Shown one piece after another: positions 46,955-58,699 of a stretch of DNA of 64,000 bases. Source of the DNA: Margaritifera margaritifera (lineage: Eukaryota; Mollusca; Bivalvia; Unionida; Margaritiferidae); assembly GCA_029931535.1 (NCBI GenBank), contig JAQPZY010000330.1, positions 50,634 through 114,633 on the forward strand, read 5' to 3'. The translations under genes and the position numbers were made by a program. Each line of letters starts with the position of its first letter. Within the stretch, counting starts at the first letter, position 1. The notes under the pieces were generated by a model. The model searched no databases and had not been told where the DNA came from. It saw only the letters and a program-made list of their open reading frames with translations.

Positions 46955-47405
46955 CCACTTTTATCATGTTTTTAAGGTTTCACTACACTTATTGGTCCAA
47001 TCATCTCTTATTACATCCTGTTGTAGTCTATAAGTGTCCTGGACAACTGCTGACCAGAGAAAAATATTGTTCATGTTGAATAGAAGGCATGATGTATATT
47101 TAATTAATCCTCATGGTTCTTGCACAGGATGAGAGGAAATAGTTGTGATTTAGTCAGTCCCGGAATGATCATTTGCACTAAAAATTCAAGTAATTTCTTT
47201 TAGATGCAATTATTTCCAGAAAAGGCAACATAGCCTAAACTATTTTGTATTTGTTGTGTCCAGGTTAATTTCTGACACGAGTAAGATAGTCTTGATGTAT
47301 TTGAATTTCAACTAATGCACTGGGTTTCATTAAAAAATGTAGAAAAATGAAGGAAATATATAAAGAACTTGGTCAGTGTAGTGATTCCTGTATCCCATTA
47401 TAATA
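46955..47405 (+). repeat. Diverged duplication, second copy (partner 42980-44520)
   Basis: See the partner entry. It lies about 260 bp before Ig exon 8. Confidence 0.6.
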
Positions 47406-47664
47406 GTATCCCCTTGCTTTGGAGTTGGAATATATATCAGAAACAGGCTCGATGTGCAGGCCATGGCTAGCTTCTTGCAGATGTTATTTTAAGCCCACTG
47501 GCTACCCAAATCCATTAGGAACGTTGCTCTTCCTCAGAAGGAGCACTCCTACTTAAGAATTATTCCAATCTATTTATTACACACTCAGATACCAAGGTTA
47601 TGTAAAGATTTTGGGCCATTGTATGTTTAGACTAATGAACCAATTTACTTTTTTTATTTTGTAG

Positions 47665-47991
47665 CTGCTCCAAAGATACTTAACATGCCTGAAAACATTG
47701 TGGGAGGTATTGGCCAAAGTGTTCCAATCCAGTTTTACTTCTACTCTAACACAGAGGAGAAGTTAAATGTTACAGTCAAACATTCCAACTCCAGTGATAT
47801 GTCATACCAAGGAACATTGCAAACAGTGCATCTAGACAGTCTGAATGTTCAGTCATTCCTTGTGCCAGCACCTGGATATAGAGCAAGTCTAAACATCAAT
47901 ATAACCAGTGAGAAAGACTTTGGGCAGTACAAAATAGAAGTCAGAAACATTATGGGTTCATGTGTTCAGGAAGTTAAAGTCATGGCACAAA
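47665..47991 (+). CDS. Ig-like exon 8, without the canonical cysteines
   Basis: A 327-nt phase 1-1 exon (109 codons). Acceptor 'ttttattttgtag' ends at 47664; donor gtgagt starts at 47992. The fold is recognisable: APKIL start, GQSVPIQFYF in place of the B strand, LNINITSEKDFGQYKIEVRN for E and F strands, and VQEVKVMAQ as the G strand. The B-strand cysteine is replaced (Gln-Phe region) and the F-strand YxC reads YKI, so the intradomain disulfide is absent; the only cysteine is in GSCVQE. Three sequons: NVT, NSS, NIT. Such cysteine-free domains often sit near the membrane end of receptors, which would fit this being the last Ig exon seen. Confidence 0.87.
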
Positions 47992-48119
47992 GTGAGTAAC
48001 AAAATGTATATAACTAAATTAAATTCATACAATTTGGACTAATTGCTAAGAAATAACTTTGTTTCATTTCAGATGAGTTATATGTGGCAAATAGTTGTAC
48101 CACTGTGTAGAAATAGAGT

Positions 48120-48285
48120 TCACGGTACTTGAATTTTGATGTGTTCCAAGGGTTAAATACTAGGTCCTCTCTTTTTCTAACCTGTATTAATGATCTGCCT
48201 TTTTATGTGCAAAACAGATTTGTATGCTGATGATACCATGAATTCAATTCTCTATAGTTCAATTGCAAAACAATTTGCAGTGTCC
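48120..48285 (+). pseudogene. Short non-LTR reverse transcriptase scrap
   Basis: About 50 codons in two frames with the order expected around the catalytic site: a decayed G-P-Q-G-S region followed by SLFLTCINDLPFYVQN, and after a shift LYADDTMNSI. The YADD box is intact but nothing else of the element remains. Confidence 0.75.
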
Positions 48286-48499
48286 CCTCATTAATTTGGC
48301 AACTTAGTGCAAAACAGAATAGAATGATTAAATCATATCAAAGACTAAAACTTTTCTGATTGCAGTGCCCTATAAAAGATCAAGATTGCCAGAAGTAACA
48401 TTGTATTTATCTTAATTGAGTATCTTTGGTGAACAGAATTCACAAAAAATTAAACTAATTTAAATTAGTTACATCAATTTAACCTAGTTTATCTGGCGT

Positions 48500-51260
48500 G
48501 TATGTATATATTACATGGATATAATTCGCCTAAGGTGAAACTTCCCTCCTCCAGTTCGCATTTGGAGCCTAGAACAAAAATAAACATAGTCCCAGTCTGA
48601 TAACTTAGTCACCTCCTTCATACAGAATGTCATCATTCTTTGGCTTGGATGAAGACTCTATGAACATCAGAGCAGGGAGGGAGGATAGAATTTGTTAACA
48701 ATAACAGGTATTACATAAATAAAATTAGTTTTATCCCCGAAACTACATTTTAATGGCAGTAATGCAATACCTATTATTATTACATTGCTGACTTGGCCCC
48801 ATGACTGTCTGTCAGAGTGAACATTCCATCTGTTGTCAGTGGTGTGTTAAGCTGTAAACTGGAAGATGACTTCACAACTTACAGGGCTGACACAATCAGG
48901 CCAGATGTGTAGATGCCTTCACTCTGGTGTGGCATCAAATAGAGCTGGTCTTAAGAGAAGGTGGAGTGAACTGCCAGAATGCAGCATTCATGAGATAATC
49001 AAGAATATAATGACTGAGGAAGCCCCAAGATGCAGCAATAACCTTAACTTCACAGAGTTTGATTTCATAGAGGGAAATATCTCTATGAGAGTGACAATAG
49101 GCTCTTTTGATAGAACAATCCACCTTGAAATTGTGACTGGTGAGATATCTGAGATACCTTTTTGAGAGGGCTGAAAGAGGCATTTCTGATCATTTATATG
49201 ATCCCTTTTGATTTAATCTAATAAAGACATAAGGCTGTAACCAAACACAGGGGTGTATCTTGATCATCGCTATCACAGACGCAACTGAGACGATGAAATT
49301 TCAATAGGTTCAGGAGTTACCAAAAATAGCTGATTCTTGGCCAGAAAGCTTGGCAGGCAAAGAAGGATGATTGAATCATAGTTGCCATTGAATCATAGGC
49401 AACACCTTTACACAGATAAGCATTGCTTTCACTTGTTACTGATGCAAGAGAGAGGAGGAAGATCATCTTGAAGATAAGTCTCACTTAAGGCTTCATAAGG
49501 TGGTTAAGAAAACGACCAAAGAACACAAGAAAGGTCTAATCTAGTCATTAAAGAGCGAGATATTAGTTTTTGAAGCTGAAAATAACTGATCTGTTCTGAA
49601 AGATGAGGTTTTGACCCTGTAGTGGAGCCCATAGAACACTTAAGGTTTAGAGGGGTCTGCTAAATACCCTTGCTGGTAGGCACTCAGCATTGTTTTTCTT
49701 CAAAACGTAATAGCAGAAAATCCGATATGGTGGTCAAAGAGGGGCAGATTGGATCAGTGTGTTGCCCACTGCATGAATTACAGAAAACTCTTCACTTGGC
49801 ATTGTAAATTTTGGAGGTCGATCACTTTTTAGACTGAGCAATACAGTCTGCAACCCTGCTTAAAAACTGTTCAGCAGATAGAACTTTTGATATGATCCTA
49901 GCATGAAGGTGGAACATTTTTGGATCATTGTGTAGTAGGGACAATCTTTACTGTGACACTACATTCCTTCTTAGTGGTAACTCCCTGGGGATATGCAGAT
50001 CATTGGGCCCATGGAGACTAACAATTTTAGTCATAATGTAGAAGCCCTGACTCTGTGAAGAACTTCAGGGAATATTCTGAAAGGTGGAAAGGCATAGTCC
50101 TACCAATGATCCCACTTCAGACTAAAGGCATCCACTACTGGAACTGGCAAGATGTAAAGTGGAAACTTGTTGTTTGACCTTGTTTCAAGCAAGTCTACCA
50201 TCGGTCAACTCCACAGTGAAAAATTCTCTCTGTTACCATGTGGTACAAAGATCACTCTCTGTGCACCATCCATCTTTGGATGGGCCAGGATATTTATCTT
50301 GCCTGGAGTGTGGTAGACTGTGGTAGTAATACCCTCCAAACTGTCCATCTGTGGAGGTTGCATATTTCCAAGCAAAGAGAAAGAACATGAATACCTTCTT
50401 GACATCTGTGGTATGCGATAATTGATGTGTGGTCTGTGGCAATCATAACACAGTGGTGTTTGTCTTAAGTTAGCCTCCAACTCCTTAGACAGTGACGAAA
50501 CTTAAGTCCCAAAGGAATCTGATATGAAAGGGGGCCCCTGTGAGGTCTCCAATTTGCTAGGAGCTGCAACTGTAGAGGTCTCATATGAAGTCTTCTTAGG
50601 CGAACTAGATTCACTGCTACATTCATGGTTCCCAGGAAGGAGAGCTAGAGGCATGCAGACAATGGAGTTTTCTTGAACACTCTTGTTAACAGGAACAGTA
50701 TCTGTGTGATCCTGTCAAAGGGAGCACAAACTTGATTTGTAAGAAAAGTCATCCCTATATAAGTGAAATTTTTTAAGGAGTCATATCTTACTTCCCTTGG
50801 TTGGGATTAACCCCAGACAAGTCACTGTTTTCCAACAGAGTGCCATGTCTCTTAGTAAGGCATGTCTGAGAACATTGTGTATCAACTAGTCATAGAAAAT
50901 ACTTAATGATAGGAACCCCTGATGATCTTAAGTGAGCCTCTATTACTCCGTTCATCCTAGTGATTGGCTCTGGAAGAGGAATCTGGGCCTAAGGCATAGC
51001 TTGAAAATTGAAACACATCCTTTCCAGACAAAAGTGCAGGAATGTCATGTAGGACAGGGGATGGGGATGCATAGGTAAGTATCCTGGAGGTCTATGGAGA
51101 CTTCCCAGTCATTTGGCCCTGTTGAGTTCTTAACAGGCTTACGATCTTAATTAATGTTTAATGGGGAAAGAACGATGATGATGAGAAACTTTCTGCCTTT
51201 CTTTGAAACCACTAATATGGGAAATCCCACTATAATACATTAGCCAGTGTCCACAAAGTG
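48500..51260 (-). mobile_element. DIRS-type (tyrosine-recombinase) retrotransposon remnant
   Basis: Read on the - strand. RT: about 51000-51120 gives WEVSIDLQDTYLCIPI, then FQFSSYALGP. The RT-RNase H connection at 50440-50780 gives YIGMTFL, FDRITQILFLLTR, FLGTMN, RLHMRPLQL and WRPHRGPLS, a very characteristic DIRS pattern. The RNase H end at 50279-50330 has TPGKINILAH. A tyrosine recombinase C-terminus lies at 48935-49060: EVKVIAASWGFLSH then LMNAAFWQF. The order RT, RNase H, recombinase fits DIRS elements, which integrate by recombination, not by DDE integrase. Stops are frequent, so it is dead. The terminal repeats were not resolved. Confidence 0.82.
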
Positions 51261-52400
51261 CCATCATGTTATGTAACGAATCATGTAACATTGAGATAAG
51301 TCAGTTAACTGAAGAAAATATTGCATGTTAGCTACAGAAGACCTGGGATTAGATCACAAAACTGCAGGCTTCAGTGATGCAGTTACCAACTTAAATTGAT
51401 GCATATTAAATGAGAAGTACTTAAAATGGTGATTAGTACATATTTATTTATATAATTTTTTGTGTGCAGACAACCATATATTGGTACATGAATAAGAAAA
51501 TCGGCAATAGTTAATTATACGTGTTCTCACTAATCTATCTCACTATATCCATAGTACATGTACTAATTCCATCAAAAATATGCATAAAGCAGCATAATTT
51601 AAAGTATTCTTTATGCTAGAATCCATCTGAATCAAAATAGTTAATTTCTTGCTAATACATTTCCACTAACTTTTAAAAAATTGTATTTTCAGAAACATTC
51701 ATATATGTTGTATATGTCCAAAGGGGGTGGTTTTTGACCAACAATAAAATTGGTCAGTGAGAGCTTCTAAGAAACCTGTATTTACGCTTGACAAAATATT
51801 TTAACTGAAATTTATACACAGGTATTGGCCTCTTAATGTACCTGAGATGAACACAGCAACTGGTGTGAAACTGAACTGCTTTAACCAATTTTGGGAGTAA
51901 ACCATTTAATTCAGTGGGTAAAGTGGGGTCTCCAAAACAGTTTGAGTCATTCTCTAAAAGACAGAGGAAAGAATAAATGAAATAAGCCTTATAATGATTG
52001 AATCATGTGTTGAAAACTGTGACTTGCCACTACTGCACAGCAAAATCAGGGTGTAGCATGTTTGATTGTAACAACAATTCTCTCCAATCCTACAACTTAA
52101 AAGGTTCTATTTCAGCCAGTGTCCAACAACAGTACCTGTAACAACATCATTACAATAATGATAATAAAGTCTTTAGTTTTAGAGGGTAGCCCAATTAATT
52201 CACAAAACTAATCTCCCTTGAGGCTCTGTATTATATATGAATATTTTGAGGTAATGTACAAAGATGCATTATAGCACAGTTATTTACCATTTCATACAAA
52301 GAGAAATTGAAGGAGAGGGAAAAGAAAAGGTGACAGTATAATATTGTGCAATGAACAAAAATGGGAAGAAACTGGAAGAAAGAAATAATGTACTTATTAA
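51261..52400. other. Gene-free stretch
   Basis: AT-rich, no motif, repeat or splice-bounded exon recognised. Confidence 0.45.
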
Positions 52401-52419
52401 ACATACAGATGTATCATGT

Positions 52420-53440
52420 AGCCATTTTCATATTCTTTTATAAAATTTAATGAAGGTGCTTCATTCACATCTCTGGGTAATGAGCCTGAATATGCAAAAC
52501 ATTTAAAAATCTTTTTGTACTTTTGGAATTTTTAAACTTTTACTTGACAAAGACCATAAAAAGTTGAATTTGGATTTGCTTGCTGTGGTATGAACATTAA
52601 CATTTTGTACATAAGTTTAGACTCTATCATCAATATCCTTTCTTTGAAAAAATTCCTAGTTGGTCTATGGCATGAATGTAATATGTATAATTTTCACCTA
52701 GCATAATCTTAAATGCTTATTTCTGGAGTCTGAACAGTTTAGTCAGATAAGTTGGCAACAGTTTCCCTCATACAATATTGCAAAATTCAAAATGAACATA
52801 GCTTTTATGAAGAAGTGTTGAATCTTGGATAGCGTCCAGAGTGTATAGAGACCTTTTTCATTACATGTCTGTGTTCATTCCATATTAGGTTGTGTGGCAA
52901 TCTGCAGTGAGATATTCTTGCCAAAAAATATAGTGTTGCTTCATATAATCTTGATCTTCTCTGGGCTGTTGCAATGATAGACTTTTTGCTTTTGATATAT
53001 TTAGAGTCATTCCATTCTGTTTACACCAAAGCATCGAGGGCACCTTCCAAATTAGTTTATAATACAGCTAAGAAAACGGTGCATCAGAGAATGTAGTATC
53101 ATCAGCATAAAGATCTATAGTTGAAACATTGATTTGTAGGTAAGGATTCAAACCATTGATAATGGATAAAAACAGCAGGGGACCTAGTATTGAATCCTGT
53201 GGAACACCTTATTATACAAGTTGATCAGTTGAGAATATCCCATTTATTGTGACTGTTTTATACCTCTCTGAGAGATAAGATGAAAACCATTTTATATCCA
53301 TGTGTCCAAATTTTAAATTTGTACTTTCTCCAGATGCTTTTTTAAAATCTGCTAAGACTGTACACACAAGCTTATCTATTAGCCATTTATCTATCATTTA
53401 TAATATAACAGGGAATCATTCTATATTCCTTCTAGTTCAA
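52420..53440 (-). mobile_element. Non-LTR retrotransposon, RT half, decayed
   Basis: On the - strand: CTVLADFKKAS (normally FDLKKAFD) near 53350, IKWFSSYLSERYKTVTING near 53270, GVPQ-SILGPLL near 53190, INGLNPYLQ and LYADDTTFSDAP near 53090-53160, then WCKQNGMTLNISKSK near 53000, and far down a tail with FAYSGSLPRDVNEA near 52480. Order and spacing are those of a CR1/Jockey-type RT with its C-terminal tail. Single-base gaps break the frame. Confidence 0.85.
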
Positions 53441-53635
53441 CATCTTGCTCAAATTAATTTCTACTTTTCAGAGGCAGTATATCCATTTTAGCATTGAATG
53501 AGTTTCTTTTCTTTAAAAATGTTTTCTTGCAGAAAATGAGTGCACTTGTGTGTTATTTTGTAATGTGACAGTTGTAAAATAATTTTTTCTGTGTTGTCTT
53601 TGTTTACAGTTGTACATTCATTAATGATGTCATTC

Positions 53636-53691
53636 TTTTGTTCATTCATTCATTCATTTCATTCATTCATTCATTCATTCATTCATTCATT
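53636..53691. repeat. (CATT)n microsatellite
   Basis: About 13 tetranucleotide repeats with one 'ttc' slip at 53658-53660. Confidence 0.95.
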
Positions 53692-54289
53692 TAGTTCTAT
53701 CAAAGCAAAACCTGCCAAACGGGTCTTTATTCTCACTCAAATCGCATGTGCAGTTTGCTGTCAAGACAAATGGACTGTTCATCCTTTCCCTCACATTGTT
53801 CCATGAAATTAACAAATTGTCATGTTTCTACAGGTATGTCACCTTGTTTAAGTTTTATTATTATTAATTCTTAAATGGATGATAACATTTTCATAATTCC
53901 TATTCATGTTTAATATTGTATTTTGTTACGCTTCATCTGACTTGGAATATTAATGTGGATAATTGAAGCAAAGCCATTTTGCTACAAATTCCAAAGGACA
54001 TACATTCTCATCACTCATTTGTTCATTTAGTATTTCATGCATGACTCAAATAAATCTTAGATTGTAATTAAACATAGTTTTGTAAGGAAGTATGCCATTT
54101 GCTGTCATCCTTTCCTTTTTATTGTGCCATGAAAATGACAAATTTGCATGTTTCTACAGATCATTAAACTCCTATGTAGATTTCTATTTGATAGTGGTGT
54201 GGTTGTCTTTAGGGACTATTATTTTACATTTATAGGTGAAGAGTGTCGACAGATGATCATTTAGAACAATTCTGAGTATGGAGATGTTT

Positions 54290-55090
54290 GTTATATTTTC
54301 AAGACTACTGCAATATATATGAATAAGTAGAGATGCTGAGTGACCTATGATTCTTATGGGATCACTAACTGCTGATATAATCCAAGAGACTCCATAAAAT
54401 CTAACTAATTGCTTTGCACTTGCATCTAAAGTAAATCTTGATTGGAATCCCCTAGTAAGAAAATTTCATTGTTTTCAGTGAGCATCTTATCAATAAGAGT
54501 TTCTTTCCATTAGTAAACAAAACCAACTAGGAATGGCTTGGTATTTCTGTGTGTAATGTCAAGCGAAATGGCCTCTTTATCAGCTGTAACCAGGTCCTCT
54601 CTAGATTCATATACTTTTCATTTCATCAGTTTTACTACAGAGTCCTTGCATATTAATATCACCTATAGGAAGTACTGTTCCTGTTGAACCTATATGTATA
54701 AAGGTTGAAGAATTTGCAAGTATATCACTTTGATCCTTACTCAGACCATATTCTCTATTACAAGCTATATGCAGCCTTATGGACTCCAAGGGAGTACATG
54801 AAACATCATTGCATTCATTAGTAATAATTGCTTTGTTTGAAATATTATCCTCATTGTCATTATTTTCATGTACATATGTACACATAAGCCATTGATTCTG
54901 AAATTTCTTTTACATTTGTAAAATTTGTGGCACCATTAGGGTCACATTGGGGAGAATTGTTTGGCTTCATTACCATCTTCCTATTTATTCCAGCAGGGAG
55001 ATCCCTTGTGACCCTGCAATCCACATGCTCAACATTACAAAGGGCCAAAATGCCTGCATTCATTTGTGTTGTACTTTGGTTCATTACAAT
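54290..55090 (-). mobile_element. Non-LTR retrotransposon, 5' (ORF1/endonuclease) part
   Basis: On the - strand, 54607-54885 ends in GDINMQGLCSKTDEMKSI, the beginning of an apurinic-type endonuclease (N.QGLC.K.DE). Further on, frames give DKEAISLDIT then NTKPFLVGFVY near 54500-54570, ENNEIFLLGDSNQD near 54440, and LGLYQQLVSDPIRI then SASLLIHI near 54310-54380. These are the ordered endonuclease motifs. Same strand as the RT at 52420-53440, so they may be one element split by later insertions or deletions. The open stretch 54866-55084 could be ORF1 but is not recognised. Confidence 0.78.
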
Positions 55091-55589
55091 CTGATCATTT
55101 CCTTTGAAGGGTTTGGTTTATATTGTTTTATGTTGTTCCATTGTGTCCTGGTCCTTCATTGTGTATAGGTGACCTGCTGGTAACTTTCTTCACTACCATG
55201 AACTTTCTGCTGTCCCATCCCACTGGTGAAAGCTGCATTATCAAATGACAAGTGGCCTGTGTATATCCAAATGATCTGAAGCTGATGTCTGCATTTCTGT
55301 CATTTTAAGATAATTAAAAGGATTGAGTCTGAATCTGACACATAGGTATAGCCCTATGATGAGTTCAAAACTTACGTGAAAGACATAAGGTGGGGCTATA
55401 ATTTATATTTATGGACTTAACTTTCACAGGTAAGATGAAGGATGGGGGGTACATATATGTATGTGGCAATGACCAAAACTGCTACTGACCAAGAGAACAG
55501 CTAACAAATTGTCCAGGCCTCTGCAGGATAGTGATACACCAATATCCCATTCCAGTTATTAACAGATAGACATTAGGGATAGAATGTAT

Positions 55590-56600
55590 TGTTTACAAAA
55601 GAAATGGTTTACACAGGTGTTGAAATACCCTTGAATTTGATGTTTGGCCTTGACAAACCCATCAAAATTAGAAAAGTAGAAAAGGCTCTTGAAAAGTCCT
55701 TAAATTTGCATTCAAGCCATTGTAAAAGCTTTGCTTTTGCTAATATTTGTTGTATTACTATTAAGTGTTTCATTTTTAACTATTTAATTATTTTGAGGGA
55801 AAGCTGAATATTAATGATCATTCTAATCCTTCAAAATGTATCGCACATTACATTCATTTGGATGCCTTCAGTGTCATCCCATGCTTTATGGTACTATAGC
55901 AAAACTGTGCTATGTTTTAAATCGGTTTAGTTTCCCAAATCATGGTTTAAGTGTTGCTGTTGGTAAACCACTCATGCAAATGGTGGATGAAGTACAGTGA
56001 ACATTGACTTTCATTGTCTATTTTACAGGAAAATTTGTGTTAAATTGCAAATGGATCACATATCATAAATACTTGTGGATTAGAGAGTTCAAAGGGGACA
56101 AGTTCATGGTAATGTGTGTTTTGTGTAATAAGGTAATAGATTTGGAAAAATGAGGAAGTATGCCCTTTCCTCGCATATGACAAGTAAAATGAGAAGTAAA
56201 TAAAAAAACAATCATTAGTGAGCACTTTGGAATATTTTGTACAGTCATTGATGACTTCTTTTTGTAAGACAGATTCTGAGAAAAATTATATCAGTCAGCT
56301 ATAAGTTCCTCCTTCCCCCCTTCTGATGCAGTTGGTGGATCAAAACCCATGTATGGACCAGGTCTTCCTCCCAAACTATCACAGTTAAAGCTGAAAACCT
56401 CAGGAAGAAAGCAGAAATCACATGGCAATTAACACTTACCATTCAGTCAAACTGTCTTAGGGAAAGATCTAAAGAAAAGGCTCTGGAATTAAATAATCTG
56501 CAAGAAACATTTATTGATATGGTTGATTCCCAGAAGAATTAAAATCGAAAGATTGGACAAAGTTTGGAAGATAAAATACAGTGATTAGGCAAAGTATATA
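55590..56600 (+). pseudogene. Zinc-finger protein remnant, probably transposase-derived
   Basis: At about 56030-56190 the + strand reads KFVLNCKWI, LWIREFKGDKF, then CVLCNKVIDLEKM and ALSSHMTSKMR. The C-x2-C followed 15-20 residues later by SH.. and a basic end matches the BED/U1-type finger at the start of hAT-related transposases (a GDKF..C..C...I....G...L.SH pattern). After a gap, 56370-56570 gives SNCLRERSKEKALELNNLQETF, a helical stretch. Phrases 'cttgaaaagtccttaaattt' at 55692 and a related one at 56830 may be element ends, but no clean inverted repeats were found. Confidence 0.5.
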
Positions 56601-57299
56601 ACTGGAAAATTAGTAATGAGAGTAACTTTTGTTGACAGTGCATTTATTGTATATATTATGATATTTATATTTCAAGGCCTAAACATTTCACACTCAGTTT
56701 TATAATTTGGGAGAAGGACTCTATGCAAATAAAGTGAAAGAAGTTTGAGAATTGGACCCTTAAAAGTGGCTAAGTTAGTTTAAACAAGTCCTTGAAACAT
56801 TTATAACAGACCCTTGACAAACCATTGAAAAGTCCTTAAATTTGCTCCTGCAAATTTTGTATAAACCATGCAAGAACTGATTGATTTCAGACACCTGTCA
56901 GTTCATCACATGACCATTAGCTGATAGCACAATGTGACTTTCATTTAATGTTTTCTGTTTCCTGTGGGGTTAATGTTGATGATATGCATTTTCTTGTTAA
57001 GTAGATAAATTAATTTATCAATTCAGGTGAAACTTATTGCAACACTGGCATAGTTTGGTGCACTGGTATATGCCATTAGGTTGAGCAGGCATTGGTGGTA
57101 TATTGTTTGCCCTTGATTGAACAACAATATACAAAATGTGGTGAAGACAGACACAAATATGACAGATTGACACTATTGTTGATGGCTCAGTGCAAATTAG
57201 ATTAACATTTATCAGCTTAACAAATCAAAATCACATTTTGGGTCAATAACACTTTGCAGTAATACTAGAATCATTTGGGAGAAATTGGTGAATAGGTTA

Positions 57300-58460
57300 T
57301 AAAAGGTAGGGGGTCACACCATCACCATGCTGTATTATAGCAGGGTTTCCCTGTACCCTCTCTACTGCCACTTCTTTAGAAGGGGTTAAACCTCAGACCT
57401 ATTCCTTTAGGGATTCCAATTTGGTCAGGTAAAACCAAATAAACGTCCTTGATAGAGGTTGGCGGAGGTAACTGATAGAAGTTTAAAATGGTGCCTGGCA
57501 GTTATGTTGGAACCCCTGCATAAAATATTCACTTGAAGGATCCAAAGACATGACCCACCAACCCCATGCTGGAGATGCTACTTAGACAGTTTAGACAGGC
57601 CTGGGACTACGGCCGATGCCCAGTGTTGTTGATTCCTGAGATCTTGGGTGGCCACTATAGAGATTAAGCCCCCAAATAAGGATTTCGCATGAAGCAGAGT
57701 TGCCTTCAACACATCCTTGCTGTGTTTGACCAAAATCTTGAAGGTATTTAATGCAGCATCTCTACAGAGGTGGAGAAGTTATGCTGAAAGTAGTATCGAC
57801 ATCAAGAGTGAAGTTGGAGGAGGGGATGGGGGGCTAACAGCCTGTCAGATTATCTGCCTAATGGTGACATAGGAAACTCATCCATGATGCTGGGAGGGGG
57901 GGGGGACTTTTCTGACTCACCTTTATATGGCATAAATCCTGAGGCCTCATATTGTATTGAACGGAAGTGGTGAACTGTCCAATTCAGGAACTGCAGCCTC
58001 CACTGGTGCCCGTTGACTAGTGGCTGCACAGTCCTGAGAGGTAGGTGTATCTGGTTTCGCAAGTACCAAAGTCTAATGCCTGGTGACTGGTAGATTAAAC
58101 CTGGTAACTAGTGACCAGTGATTTGCCCGGTGACTGATACTAGATTCCCGGTGATAAGAGCCCAGTACCTGGTTAAGTGACCAGTAACTGGTGGCAGACA
58201 TCAAGTGACCACTATTGGTTGATCTCCGTGGCGACAGAGACCCGATGCTTGACCAAGTACACAGATGCCCAGTGTCTGATCAATGACCATCCAGGCAATG
58301 ATGACCTCTTCAAGCATTCCCTATTCACTGAACTGAAAATGTCCATTGATGTAGACCCCTTCCTGCCCAGTGTAACTTCGGTGCAGTACCTAAACCTGGA
58401 AAGGACCATACCGACCCTTCCAACATTTGACCAATGTAACTAAGAAGCTTCTATTTGCAA
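57300..58460. other. GC-richer decayed sequence, unrecognised
   Basis: Noticeably less AT-rich than the surroundings, with a G9 run at 57897 and many short imperfect repeats of 'ctggt.actagtgacc' type at 58080-58205. Open frames on both strands (57850-58062 minus, 58177-58443 plus) have no recognisable domain. Being upstream of the DIRS RT in its reading direction it could be a detached DIRS 5' region, but this is only a guess. 56600-57300 holds nothing recognised. Confidence 0.35.
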
Positions 58461-58699
58461 AGCTATGGAAAAAATGATAAATGACAATACTTCTCTGCTA
58501 CCTTGAGCCCAACACACATTCAGTGTTGATTCAGAGGCCAGAGAAGCACAATTGACCATCACTCAGCATTTATTAGAGAAACTTTCATAAAGAAAGAACA
58601 TTTAATAGCCATCTATTTTGCCTTGCAGAAATCTTATAACACCACATGGAAGTGCAGCATTATATATTCAAGATAGGTCTAAGGGACTGCCTACCTATC

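Noticed and set aside
48866..49165. 99-codon + strand open frame
   Set aside because: The opposite strand encodes the DIRS tyrosine recombinase end; the + frame is its shadow.
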